DNA of 64,000 bases. It comes from Alligator mississippiensis. Lineage: Eukaryota; Chordata; Crocodylia; Alligatoridae. The stretch is from assembly GCF_030867095.1 (NCBI RefSeq), contig NC_081835.1, positions 39,167,892 through 39,231,891 of the forward strand, in the 5' to 3' direction. Of the stretch, positions 34,048 through 46,267 are shown one piece after another. A model generated the notes under the pieces. It worked only from the letters and a program-made list of their open reading frames with translations. It was not told the DNA's origin and ran no database searches. How positions within the stretch are numbered: position 1 is the first letter of the stretch; every line of letters begins with the position of its first letter. The position numbers and the translations under genes were made by a program.

Positions 34048-36011
34048 TGTCGGGACCGAGGGCGGTCTAAGGCTATGGCCAGTAGCCCGGACCGTCAGGT
34101 GGGGTTTTTCTACGACGGAGTAGAGTTAGGCACGGAAGCGTATTGGTTGTACAAAGAAAGCTTTACTTACACTGCCGATGGTCACAGTGCAGGAAGGAAA
34201 CTTGCTTGAGTTACAGTTGCGCACAAACAAACAGAAGTGAGATCTCTTCCGAACCGAACCGAGATGAGTCGTCAATGTACGACTCCGCATGCTCAACACG
34301 GGGGATATGTCAAATTTTCCACTATGACGGGGAGTGGCTAGAAGCTGATCAGGTCCCTATGTCCTCCTCCAAGACGCACGTGGGGTTTGCTAGGCTCCAC
34401 AGCGCGCTTAGTTCCCCACGAGATGGTTGTGGAGTCCTCCAACTTGGGTAGAAACTGCCTTGGCAAAGTCTTTGAAAAAATTATCAAGGCTCACATTTGT
34501 GAGAGCCCGGCAGGACAAATTATGCTGAGGGGAAACCGGCACAGGTTCATGGCAGGCAGATTGTGCCTGACCAATCTAGTTTCTTTTTATGACCAGGTTA
34601 CGAAACACCTGGACACAGGAGGAGGGGTGGATGTCATATACTTAGACTTCAGGAAGGCCTTTGATACAGTATCCCACCCCATACTGGTGAACAAGTTAAG
34701 AGGCTGTGACTTGGATGACTACACAGTCCGGTAGGTGGCGAATTGGCTAGAGGGTCGCACCCAGAGAGTCGTGGTGAATGGGTCAGTTTCGACCTGGAAG
34801 GGTGTGGGCAGTGGGGTCCCACAGGGTTCGGTCCTTGGACCGATACTCTTTAATGTCTTCATCAGTGACTTGGACGAGGGAGTGAAATGTACTCTGTCCA
34901 AGTCTGCAGATGACACAAAGCTATGGGGAGAGGAGGACACGCCGGAGGGCAGGGAACAGCTGCAAGCAGATCTGGACAGGTTGGACAAGTGAGCAGAAAA
35001 CAACAGGATGCAGTTCAACAAGGAGAAATGCAAAGTGCTGCACCTAGGGAGGAAAAATGTCCAGCACACCTACAGACTAGGGAATGACCTGCTGGGTGGC
35101 ACGGAAGTGGAAAGGGATCTTGGAGTCCTAGTGGACTCCAAGATGAACATGAGTCAGCAGTGTGACGAAGCCATCAAAAAAGCCAATGGCACTTTATCAT
35201 GCATGAGCAGATGCATGACGAATAGGTCCAAGGAGGTGATACTTCCCCTCTATCGGGCGCTGTTCAGACCGCAGTTGGAGTACTGCGTGCAATTCTGGGC
35301 GCCGCACTTCAAGAAGGATGAGGATAACCTGGAGAGGGTCCAGAGAAGGGCCACTCACATGGTTAAGGGCCTACAGACCAAGCCCTACGAGGAGAGACTA
35401 GAGAAACTGGATCTTTTCAGCCTCCGCAAGAGAAGGTTGAGAGGCGACCTTGTGGCTGCCTATAAGCTCATCACAGGGGCACAGAAGGGAATTGGTGAGT
35501 ATTTATTCACCAAGGCGCCCCCGGGGATTACAAGAAATAATGGCCACAAGCTAGCAGAGAGCAGATTTAGATTGGACATTAGGAAACACTTCTTCACAGT
35601 TAGAGTGGCCAGGGTCTGGAACGGGCTCCCAAGGGAGGTGGTGCTCTCCCCTACCTTGGGGGTCTTCAAGAGGAGGTTAGATGAGTATCTAGCTGGGGTC
35701 ATCTAGACCCAGCACTCTTTCCTGCTTATGCAGGGGGTCGGACTCGATGATCTATTGAGGTCCCTTCCGACCCTAACATCTATGAATCTATGCTCTAACC
35801 TTTTATACGGCTAGCGAGCCAATTGCTAGCCGCCACATAGGAATAATTTAGAATTGACCAATAGTGCGACACTAATTTGCATACATGTGGCAGGAACTCT
35901 TTTGCACCGGGGTTTTCTCTCTGCAGCTGAGAAATCCACCATGCAAAGAAAGCTCTATGTGGCGGGAAAATTCCAATGTGTCGAGGCACTAAAAATCATT
36001 GGGTTATGACA
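34048..36011 (-). mobile_element. Solo LTR interrupted by a CR1 LINE
   Basis: Read on the minus strand it opens tgtcataaccc, has a TATA box (ccgtataaaagg, about 35800-35812), and closes ggtcccgaca, with TG...CA ends. Flanking 5-mers accag and atcag agree at 4 of 5, consistent with a retroviral-type TSD. Without the CR1 (34450-35792) the LTR is about 620 bp. CpG dinucleotides are still frequent, so it is fairly young. No internal gag/pol remains; the family is not identified. Confidence 0.7.
34450..35792 (+). mobile_element. Young CR1 LINE, 5'-truncated (RT to 3' end)
   Basis: Encodes ORF2 from the RT palm (KVFEKIIKAH) through [32 protein letters not shown] and the C-terminus ending DEYLAGVI. 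The tail gatctattgaggtcccttcc then ends with catctatgaatctatg. Two in-frame stops (34732 TAG, 34990 TGA) replace Trp codons kept in the copy at 42228-44990. The RT catalytic motif FADD reads SADD. The frame is otherwise intact over about 1.25 kb, so the insertion is recent but dead. Confidence 0.93.
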
Positions 36012-36185
36012 ATCAGTACTTTTTCTAATTACATGATGTGATAAGAATTTTTTTCTTTAGTCATTTAAACTTGATCAATTTTCTTAATAGATTATATACA
36101 ACTCCGTTTCCACAACCATAAAAAGCCACTCAGCACCTCCCAATCCCAAAGAAATTCATTACTTTTCCTTCCTGTTTCAATCACC

Positions 36186-36277
36186 AGTGCATATTCCTTC
36201 TAATGTCTGCCTTCTCTGTTACAAAAAACCTACTATGCAACTTGAAGTCTAATGACACATGAAAGATTAATTAACTT
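36186..36277 (+). repeat. 92-bp direct repeat, left copy
   Basis: About 88% identical to 37983-38072, including the shared stretch ctatgcaacttgaagtct and the end gaaagattaattaact. The two copies flank a 1.7-kb block of LTR-like and hAT sequence. Confidence 0.75.
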
Positions 36278-36540
36278 AGGGTAGCTTGTCATATTTTATG
36301 CTTTAAAGTTGCACCTGTTTATAGAGTGGCGAATTACAGTATTGTTTAAAGTTGTCGTTTATATTCAACCTAAAGTTCTGTATAGCCCCATTGGTATCTG
36401 AACTTTTTATGTTGCTGATGTTTGCAACATCAGCTGGCCTTGCCTCTTCCAAGCAGCTTATGGCCTTGAGTTTACTCGCATGTTTCTTTCCTTTTCTATC
36501 ACTCTGAGAAGTTTTTCTTACAGAACATAGTAATAGTTTT

Positions 36541-37380
36541 TAGGGCCGTGCGAAATTTCACTGGCTGTTTCATTTCGCTGCTGTTTCAACTCATTTCAAG
36601 CTCAAAACAGCGAAATCGAAATGAAACGAAGGGCCTCAAAACAAAACGAGGGTAGTCGAAACATTTCAAAAGTTTCGAAACGTTTCAAGTTTCAAAGATG
36701 AAGCTAGTCTTGCTGCAGGGAAACAGAAAGTAAGGAGAGGGAGGGGGAAAGCGGGGGGAAGGACTGCTCTGATATTGACTGTGACTGTTTGGCTGCCTGA
36801 GATGCTGCTAGTGCTACTGCGCTGCTTACTAAGTTATTACCTGTTGTCATTTAAAGTGGTGGACCGAGCTGAGGCTGTAGGGGAGGAGGCCTCATTGGGG
36901 CACACTACCGTGTCGTGTAGAGGCCCCAGTGCCAATAAGGATGCACCTTAACACACATACACGTTTTGCTTGTCAGCACCTTGAGGCGCAGTTTCCCAGG
37001 AGCCCATGCACCTATCTCCTTGAAATCTGGCAAGCTTCATGGCCTCAGCAGCGGCTACCATGCTTGCTGTTTTTACCTTGCTGCACCTTAACACACACAC
37101 GACATGAGTTTTGCTTGCCAGCACGTATCTCTTTGAAACTTGGCACGCTTCATGCCCTCAGAAAGGGTTACCATCCCCACTGTTCTCATTCAAATCTGCC
37201 AAAAATTACGAAGCTATAGGCAGTTTTGTGCTTTCCCATTATAGCCTATGGGAAAACATCAAAACAGTTATGATGAAACGAAGCAGAACAGTGCTTTCGA
37301 CACTAAACGAAACTTAAAATGAAACAATGTCCCAGCAAAATGGAAGTCGAAACAAAATAGTCCTGTTTCACACAGCCCTG
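36541..37380. mobile_element. hAT-like element (tagggccgtgcgaa family) with perfect TSD
   Basis: The TSD atagtttt is identical at 36533-36540 and 37381-37388. Termini tagggccgtgcgaaa and ttcacacagccctg. Subterminal parts are rich in gtttcgaaacgtttc-type short inverted repeats. A second copy lies at 47931-49201. Confidence 0.88.
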
Positions 37381-37388
37381 ATAGTTTT

Positions 37389-37982
37389 GTTCCTAGCTCA
37401 AACTGGTTGAATCAGAGGAATGAAATGATTGGATATGTTAATGAAAAGTGATAAAGGAGACCAGTAGACAATGCCCAAATTAAGATACCAGAAGAACGCC
37501 AAATTAAGAGGTGTGCTCGTGATGGGTCTGTTAAACAAAGAAATATGCTGATAGGATAAAGTATGGACTGTATGCTGACTGCAGAGACACCGATCTGAAA
37601 ACAAGGAATCATCAAAGAAGTCAAGTTAAAGAAAAGTATAAAAGGGGAGAGCAAGAAAGCTGTGTGTATCGTCATCATCATAGTCATCATGAATCCAGCT
37701 TTCAACACCTGTCTGGACCGTCCCAGCCAACAACGCACCCTTTGCTTCAGGAACTGAGTGGCCAACTTTTCTGTTGAACAAAGTAACATCTGGGATTGGG
37801 TGAGACTATTGTACTAAGTTCTTTTTCTCTCTTTGAATATAGAAACTGCTAAGATAATACTTGTACTAATGAAGCGAGACTTTGATTTTAGGACACCGAG
37901 TCGTCTCTGTTCGTATTTCATGTTCCATTTAAGGGTTAACTGTGCTTCCCTAAGCACTATCTTCTGGACAGTGGTGCTGTCA
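37389..37982 (+). mobile_element. LTR-like sequence with TATA box
   Basis: Contains a strong TATA box (aagtataaaagggg, about 37635-37648) followed by a region that could be R/U5, ending ggtgctgtca directly before the right copy of the 92-bp repeat. The 5' part continues to the left of the hAT element at 36541. Borders unproven. Confidence 0.4.
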
Positions 37983-38072
37983 AGTGCATATTCCTCCTAA
38001 TGTCCGTCTTCTGTTACAAAAAAAGCACTATGCAACTTGAAGTCTCATGACATATGAAAGATTAATTAACTT
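37983..38072 (+). repeat. 92-bp direct repeat, right copy
   Basis: Diverged partner of 36186-36277; it starts right after the LTR-like block. Confidence 0.75.
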
Positions 38073-38329
38073 TTTTAAACCTATGAACCACAATAGGAAG
38101 TCACTGCCACTACAATATTCTATTCAGTGAATACAGAGATTATGAAAAGGCCACTCCATTAGAATGCTTTCTTGGAGACACCATTTTTTTTTTTTTTACA
38201 TTTCACTTACTGGAAACTCTTTCAATATGAACCACAGGTTCTAATATTAAACCATTAACTAAGTAGAGGTTCAGTTATGTAATGTTTTATTTTCACAGCT
38301 AGCAAAATTGATTTCAGCAAAAAAGTTAG

Positions 38330-41300
38330 AATCACAGAATGGTAGGACCAGAAGGCACCTGTAAGATCAAGTCCAGTCCCCTGCCATAGGCAGGAGGTAA
38401 CTGGGCTCAAATGAGTTCAACGAGGTACTTGCCCAGCCTCCTCTTGAACTCCTCCCATGATGGTCACTGCACCACCTTTGCTGGAAGTGTGTTCCAGATT
38501 CTAGATACCCTTATGGAAAATAAGTTTTTCCTTATGTCCAGCCTAAATTTTTCCTCAACTAGCTTTTGCCCATTGGACCTCATCCTCCCAAGGGGTGCCT
38601 TTCTGAAGAGTTGCTCCCCTAGATCTTGGTGTTCGCCCCTGACATACTTGTAGGCTATCAAGTCACCTCTCAGTCTTCTCTTACTCAGACTGAACAAACC
38701 CAGTTCCGAGTCTCTCCTCATAGGGCCTATCCTCCAGGCCCCTGATCATATGGGTGGCCCTTCTCTGTACTCTTTCAAGCTTATCCACATCCTTCTTGAA
38801 GTGCGGTGCCCAGAGTTGGACACAGTACTCCAGGTGTGGCCTCACCAATGCTGAATGGAGGGGGAGGAGCACCTCTCTGGATCAGTTGATGGACGCCAGA
38901 GTTCTATTTGCCCTGCTGGCGACTACATTGTACTGATGGTTCATGTTCATCCTCTGGTTGACTGTCACCCCCAGGTCCCTTTCAGATGCAGTGTTAGCCA
39001 GGGGACCACCACTCATCATATAGTTATGATGATGGTTCTTCCTACCCGGATGAAGGACCCAACACTTGTCCCTACTGAACCTCATCTGATCGCGTTGAGC
39101 CCACAGGACCAGCCTGTCAAGGTCATCCTGGATTCTTACCCTATCTTCAGATGTACCTGGTTTTCCCCACAGCTTGGTGTCATCTGCAAATTTAATCATT
39201 GTGCTTTCCACTCCCTCATCCAAGTCATTGATAAAGATGTTAAAGAGCATAGTCCCAAACACTGATCCCTGGGGTACACCACTGGAGATGGCCCTCCAGG
39301 ATGAGGCCATCCCATTGATTACAACTCACTGGGATTGGCTTTTGAGCCAGCTGCCAACCCACCTCACTGTAGACTGTTCATGGCCAGTACCCTCTAGCTT
39401 AATTGAGACAATCTCATGGGAAACAGTATCAAAGGCCTTGCTGAAGTCTAAGTAGATGATGTGAATCTCATTACCCATATCCACCTGGTGGATAGTTACC
39501 TGGTCAGAAAAGGACACCAGGTTTGTTAGGTATGACCTCCCTTCAACAAAGCCGTGCTGGTTGCTTCTTAATACCCCACCAGTTATGAGCTTGTGGTTGA
39601 TGGTCTCCTTGACAATTTTTTCCAAGACTTTTCCCAGAACCGAAGTCAGACTGACTGGTCTATAATTAGCAGAGTAATCCCTCTTCCCTTTCTTAAAGAT
39701 GGGTACCATGTTAGCCCTCTTCCAGTTACTCAGAAACACTCCTGAGTTCCATAATGCTTCAAACAGTCTTGCCAAAGGCACTGCAATGAGTTCGGCCAGT
39801 TCTTTCAGGACTCTTGGATGCAGGTCGTCTGGCCCAGCAGACTTGAAAACATCCAAATGTTCTAAGAGTACTTTCACCTGTTCAGAACTGATTTTATGTG
39901 GACTGCTGTCTTCCATGTATTCTCTGGGCCTCTGGACAGGTGATGAGTTCCCATCTGATTTCAAGAATACTGATGTGAACTAAGTATTTAGGAGCTCTGC
40001 CTTTTGACATAGATCAACTGTGAGCTGCCCCTCTGTATTCAGCAGGGATCCAACAGTAGAGCTTGATTTTTTCTTGCTCCCTATGTACCTACAGAAGGAC
40101 TTTTTGTTGTCTTTTAATTTGGCTGCCAGCTTCATCTCTATGCATGCCTTGGCCTTCCTTGTCTCATACCTGCAGACCCTATCTGTATGAGTGTCCTCCT
40201 CTCTGGATAGTGAACTATTTTTCCATTGCATGTACACTTTTTCCTTTTTAAGAAGTTCCCTAATGTCCCCATTGAGCCAAGCTGGTCTCTTGGCCCCTTT
40301 CCTTCTTTTTGACCATGTGGGGATGGCATCTTTTTGAGCTGTGAGAACTGTCTCTTTAAGGAAGCACCACCATTCCTGAATTCCCAAATCGTCCAGTCGC
40401 TGGTTGCGAAGGGCCTTTCTAACTAGACTCCTGAGTTTACCAAAGTCTGCCCTTCTGAAGTCTAGGACTTCTGTACTGCTGGCACAATTCCTAGTCTTAT
40501 GGTGGATGGTGAATCTGACCAGATCATGTTCACTATCACCCAGAGTACCTTCAATCTTCAGGTCACTTACTATGTCTTCCCCTTTGGATAGCACCAAGTC
40601 CAGAGTGGCTTTACCCCTAGTCGATCCCTCCACAGTCTGTTTCAAGAAGAGGTCGTTTATAGCTTCCGAGGAGTTGGCTGACATACTGGAGCTGGCTGAA
40701 TGGTCTTCCCAACAGATGTCAGAGCAGCTGAAGTCATCCATGACTTCAGTCTTTAGTGCTGGCTGCCTCGGTCAGTTCCCTAGAGAATGCCTGGTCACTC
40801 TCCTCTTCTTGGTAGGGAGGCCTATAGTAGACTCCCATCATCAGGTCCCCTTTTCCTAAGCCCCTTCATATCTCGACCCAGAGGGTCTCAAGGGACCTCC
40901 CGTACAGTCAAACATGATCTGCAGGGAAAGATATCACTCTTTCACATAGAGGACCACTTCTCCACCCTTCTTTCCAACATGATCCTTCCTATAGAGCCTA
41001 TAGTCGTCAGTGTTCACTGCCCAATCATATATATAGTCCCTCCAGGTCTCCATCAACCCAGTGACATCAAATTCCTCGTCTGCCAAAAGGAGTGCCAGTT
41101 TGTCTTGTTTATTGCCCATGCTTCGGGCATTCCCATAAAGACAGCCGAGTTCACCCTTAGTCTTCTCAGGCTTTCTGTTCCTCTGTCAGCATCCCAGGGC
41201 CTTGGTACTCGTTTGGATGTCCCCTATGTGAATACCCTCCCCTGGGTCATCTTGGCCAGAGGATTTATGCCTGGCAATGGAATCTACCCCCACCCCCAAG

Positions 41301-42227
41301 ACTTGCCTAGTTTAAAGCTCTCTTCTGCAAGTCAGCAATTCTCATAGAGAAGAGCTACTTACCTCAGCCCATGAGGTGGATACTATCTCTTGCATGCAGA
41401 CCAGTGCTGTTGAACTGCATACCAAGGTTGAGGAATCCAAAACCAACAAGGTGACACCATCTCCGAAGCTTTCGGTTGACTTCTTCGATGCATTCCTCCC
41501 TCCAACAACCACAGCCTCTAATTGGGAGGATTGAGAAGACCACTTGGGCTCCTAGTTCCTTGAGCTTCGGCCCCATGGTCTTGTACTCGCTCATGATTCT
41601 CCCAGCATCGTTTCTCACTGTGTAGTTGGTACCCACATGGACAAGGAGCATGGCGTAGGGGTCCGTAGGGCGGACCAGCTTTGGGATCTTTTCTGTTACA
41701 TCATGAATCCTGGCCCACGGAAGGCAGCAAACCTCTCGAGAAAAGGGGTCTGGACAACAGATGGCACATTCTGTTCCCCGCAGCATGGAGTCTCCCACAA
41801 CAATCACCCTTTGTTGTTTCTTCGATGGGGGCGGCTATTCCTGTCTTGTCCTCAGTGTACATGACACGGTTGCTTCATCCACTGATGGTGTTAGGGCTGC
41901 ATAGTTATTGTGTAGGGCTACTGGTGGAGCAGCTGATGCACGTCCTGGTTTTGGGCCTGATGTGACCAAATGACACTCTTGATCATTACAGGCATCTTGC
42001 TGAAGCTTGCTCTTCTTCCTGGTCTCCGTGGCATCCTTCTCCAGCTGCAGGGCCTAGTAGTAAGCATCGATTGTCCGTCTTGTGTTCCCTGAAGGTTTAC
42101 AGTCTGCTCACCTCCTCCTGGAGTTCCCTCACCCAGCCCTCCAGTCTCTACCAATGAGCACATCCCACAAGTGGAAGTGCCTGTACCCCAGGTCCCAGCC
42201 TCCAGCAGACGTGCCAGGCAGCATCAT
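38330..42227 (-). mobile_element. CR1 LINE, ORF2 and most of ORF1
   Basis: Reading on the minus strand: ORF1 esterase-like domain (about 41807-41364: VVGDSMLRGTE with the GDS nucleophile block, LLVHVGTNYTV with the GTN block, and near the end ARDSIHL with the catalytic D..H). Then the ORF2 endonuclease (41119-40740: GLMETWRDY, LYRKDHVGKKGGE), the RT (39964-38882: YLDFSKAFDTVSHE, GVPQGSVFGTMLFN, intact FADDTKLWG) and the C-terminal domain to 38464. The 3' tail starts at 38330. A handful of stops and frameshifts make it inactive. Its 5' part probably continues beyond the nested CR1, at 44990-45760. Confidence 0.9.
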
Positions 42228-44990
42228 AGATTCAAAGACGTTAGGGTCAGAAGGGACCTCAACAGATCATCGAGTCCGACCCCCTGCATAGGCAGGAAAG
42301 AGTGCTGGGTTTAGATGACCCCAGCTAGATGCATATCCAACCTCCTCTTGAAGACCCCCAGGGTAGGGGAGAGCACCACCTCCCTTGGGAGCCCATCCCA
42401 GACCTTGGCCACTCGAACTGTGAAGAAGTTCTTCCTAATGTCCAGTCTAAATCTGCTCTCTGCTAGCTTGTGGCCATTATTTCTTGTAACCCCCGGGGGC
42501 ACCTTGGTGAATAAAACCTCACCAATTCCCTTCTGTGCCCCTGTGATGAACTTAAAGGAAGCCACAAGGTCGCCTCTCAACCTTCTCTTGAGGAGGCTGA
42601 AAAGGTCCAGGTTCTCTAGTCTCTCCTTGTAGGGCTTGGGCCACTCGTACGGTTAAGGGCTTGCAGGCCTTCTCTGGACCCTCTCCAGGTTATCCACATC
42701 CCTCTTGAAGTGCGGTGCCCACAATTGCACGCAGTACTCCAACTGCAGTCTGACCAGTGCCCGATAGAGGGGAAGTATCACCTCTTTGGATCTATTCGTC
42801 ATGCATCTGCTGATGCACGATAAAGTGCCATTAGCTTTTTTGATGGCTTCGTCACACTGCTGACTCATGTTCATCTTGGAGTCCACTAGGACTCCAAGAT
42901 CCCTTTCCACTTCCGTTCCACCAAGCAGGTCATTTCCTAGGCTGTAGGTGTGCTGGACATTTTTCCTCCCTAGGTGCAGCACTTTGCATTTCTCCTTGTT
43001 GAATTGCATTCTGTTGTTTTCTGCCACTTGTCCAATCTATCCAGGTCTGCTTGCAGCTGTTCCCTGCCCTCCGGCATGTCCACTTGTCCCCACAGTTTTG
43101 TGTCATCCGCAAACTTGGACAGAGTACACTTCATTCCCTCGTCCAAGTCGTTGATGAAGACATTGAAGAGTATCGGTCCTAGGACTGAGCCCCGCGGGAC
43201 CCCACTGCCCACACCCTTCCAGGTCGAAACCGACCCATCCACCATGACTCTCTGGGTGCGACCCTCTAGCCAATTCGCCACCCACCGGACCATGTAGTCA
43301 TCCAAGTAAGTCACAGCCTCTTAACTTGTTCACCAGTATGGGGTGAGATACCGTATCGAAGGCCTTCCTGAAGTCTAAGTATACGACATCAACCCCTACT
43401 CCTGCGTCCAGGCGTTTCGTAACCTGATCATAAAAAGAGACTAGATTAGTCAGGCATGATCTACCTGCTACGAACCCGTGCTGGTTTCCCCTCAGCATAA
43501 TTAAACCTGCCAGGCTCTCGCAAATGTGAGCCTTGATCATTTTTTCAAAGACTTTGCCAAGGATGGAGGTGAGACTGACTGGCTTATAGTTGCCCGGGTC
43601 CCTCCTTCCTCCCCTTCTTGAAAATGGGGACCACATTGGCCCTTTTCCAGTCCTCCGGGACTTGGCCCGTGCACCACGAGCGTTCAAATATTCCCGCCAG
43701 TGGCTGTGCAATGTTGTCGGCCAGTGCCTTAAGTACCCTTGGATGGAGCTCATCCGGGCCTGACAACTTAAAGGCATCCAGATCCTCCAAGTGAATCCGC
43801 ACCATCTCAGGATCTACGCATGGCAGTCTGGCGCCTTGCTGCTGCCTCTCTACAATCCTAGTGAGAGACTTGTCTTGCCCCTCACTTAGGAACAATGAGG
43901 CAAAGAACTCGTTGAGGAGTTCAGCCTTGTCCCCCCTGTCCGTCACCAATTGCTTCTGCCCATTTAGTAGGGGTCCTATTCCTCCCTGGGCCTTCCTTTT
44001 ACTCCCCATATATCTAAAAAACAATTTTTTGTTATCCTTTACTTGGGATGCCATCCTCAGCTCCATGGTAGCTTTGGCCCGTCTAACTGCCTCCCTACAA
44101 GCACGAGCAGAGGAGGTATACTCCTCTTTGGTAATCTCTCCCTGTTTCTACTTTTTATGCGTCTCCCTTTTGGCCTGTAGGCTGCCCTGGATTTCTCTGG
44201 TCAGAAAAGGAAGCCTCCTGGCCCCTTTCCCTCTTTTTCCTCGCATCGGGATCGTCTCCCTCTGTGCCTGAAGGATCATTTCCTTAAGGCACAGCCATCC
44301 TTCCTGGGCTCCCCTCTCTTCAAAACTCCTACTCTGCAGTGCGTCCTTGACTAGTTGCCTGAGTTCGTTGAAATCAGCTTTCCTAAAGTCTAGCACTTTC
44401 ACCCTACTAGTTACCTTACCCACTCGACGTCTTATGAAGAATTCTATTAATAGGTGATCACTGTCCCCCAGATGACCACCGATCTGTAGGTCTCCTACCA
44501 TATCATCCCCCGTTGCCAATACCAGATCCAGTAAGGCATTCCCCCTAGTGGGACCGTGTACCTCCTGCGTCAGGTGGAGGTCCTATACACAGGATAGGAA
44601 CCTACGTGAATGGTGGGACTTTGCTGTCTGCATCCCCCAGCAGATGTCTGGGAAGTTTAGGTCCCCCATGACTACCGCCTCCTTAGCTTTTATGGTCTCC
44701 GAGAGCTGCCTCAGGAGCCCTGAATCTAGTTCTTCCCCTTGGTGTGGGGGTCTGTAGCAGACCCCTACCACCAAATCCCTTTCTCCTTGCCCCCCATGTA
44801 ACCTAACCCACAATCCTTCTACTTTCTCATCCTTCGATTCCGTCTTGATGAGGATCGAAGTATATTGCTCACTGACATAAAGCGCAACCCCTCCCCCTTT
44901 CTTCCCCACCCTGTCCTTTCTGTACAGCCTATAACCCTCAATATGTACCGCCCAGTTGTGGGACGAATCCCACCAGGTTGGAATCCCATC
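42228..44990 (-). mobile_element. CR1 LINE, nearly complete ORF2
   Basis: On the minus strand it runs from the endonuclease (TWWDSSHNWAVHIEGYRL near 44985-44930, then GKKGGGVALYVSEQYTS, VVMGDLNFPDICW) through the linker, the RT ([25 protein letters not shown]) and the C-terminus to the 3' tail at 42228-42300. It is close in sequence to the CR1 at 34450-35792. There are several frameshifts and one stop in the endonuclease (near 44583). It starts within the endonuclease, so it is 5'-truncated. Confidence 0.93.
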
Positions 44991-45760
44991 CGCAGCCTGG
45001 AGTCAAGAGCTCCATCTGCATGGAGGCTGGAACCACGGACTCCATCTGGGTAAAGACCCCTGAAGTACCAGGTGCGGGAGGTCCAACCAGATCAGGAAGC
45101 CTCAGGGTGCAGTGCACGCCCATCACCCTAGTGCTGGGTAGGCCCTGTTCGCACAGCTCCTAGGTGCTTGTTTGAGTAGACCAGCTGGGTATGATTACCC
45201 CCATGTTGCCTTCTCCAGCAGCTGATGCTGTTGCTGCAGCCTAGCAGACAGGCTTGAGTAGCTTCCTGGAGGAGGGTCCCCTGGCTTCCTGGCTTCTCAA
45301 ATAGTTGGGGGATTCCCTGGGTCCCCAGGTGTCGCCCGGACAAGGGGGGGGTGGGTAGAGGAGGAGGGCTGATCCCTTGACCCCTTTACCTGAGTTCCAG
45401 CATCTGAGGTCTGTCCCACAGTGGGGGGGGCTTTAGTTGCCCAGGGGCGTAACAGGGGTTGAGAGCCTGCTGGTGGCCCCTCAGAGCACCCTCCTGCGCT
45501 AACTCACGTGCCAGGACCAGAGTGCGACTGTTTGCACAGCCCCCTGGGGGCTGGGCTAAGTAGGGGCTGGGGGGTGGGCATGACCCTCCTTGACTCCACT
45601 TGGCTGCCCCCCATCACTATTTATAGCTACCCACCGCCGTCCACCACTTACCTCCTAGCTCCGCGCCAGGGGTTGGGGGTCTGCAGTTCTTGGGGAGACA
45701 GTGGGCTTCCGCCTGTGCATCTCCTCCAGAGAGCTGGCCCCAACAATTAAACCAGCTGTG
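44991..45760 (-). mobile_element. Probable 5' UTR and ORF1 start of the 38.3-kb CR1
   Basis: GC-rich sequence without its own repeat ends, lying directly beyond the nested CR1. On the minus strand it has the character of CR1 leaders (G-rich, gggg.ggctt blocks). I infer it is the missing 5' part of the element at 38330-42227, separated by the later CR1 insertion. Confidence 0.45.
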
Positions 45761-46084
45761 GATTCATTCAGGGCACCTCAGTATCCTCCAAACAGTGCCT
45801 TGTTTCAAAGGCACAGTTCATACTATCAACTAATACAGCCTCTACTTTAACAGGGATAGTGCCTGGGACATCATTGGTAAATCTCATTGCATGAGCTCAA
45901 CTCTTTGTATCATCCAAACCCTACAAGGGAAGAGATTCTAGACCTTCTTTGTTTAAACATAAAAAATGCCAAACCACTCAAAATAGCGTGAAAACTTCAC
46001 CAGATTCTTAGTTTGAATCTGAGAAGAAAGGGACAAGAAAGTACAATGAACAGATGCTTACAAAATACTTAGAAAATAACTTAC

Positions 46085-46267
46085 ATATAGATGAAAATGT
46101 AAGAAGCATGATAATACTTTGGGTGCAGCCATAGGGAACTTGATCAGAAGTGTTTGCAGGTAAATTTCTAATTCCTTCTGTCTTTTTTCCACCAAGGTTT
46201 TAGAATTTTTCCCAATAATTTTCTTGGGAGGCAACAGGTTTTTATCTATTTTCTTTTCTGAAACAAG
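46085..46267 (-). CDS. NISCH: NISCH coding exon 3 (residues 58-118), end of PX domain
   Basis: 183 bases, 61 codons, phase 0/0, acceptor TTTTTTTCAG and donor GTAAGT. It contains the PX proline motif [20 protein letters not shown] and the C-terminal PX helices ending in CFLHFHLY. The PPK loop and following helix form the membrane-facing part of PX folds. The sequence is close to human nischarin throughout and has no defect. Confidence 0.95.

Noticed and set aside
35008..35706. Intact 232-codon frame as a host gene
   Set aside because: It is the C-terminal part of CR1 ORF2 and ends in the CR1 3' tail.
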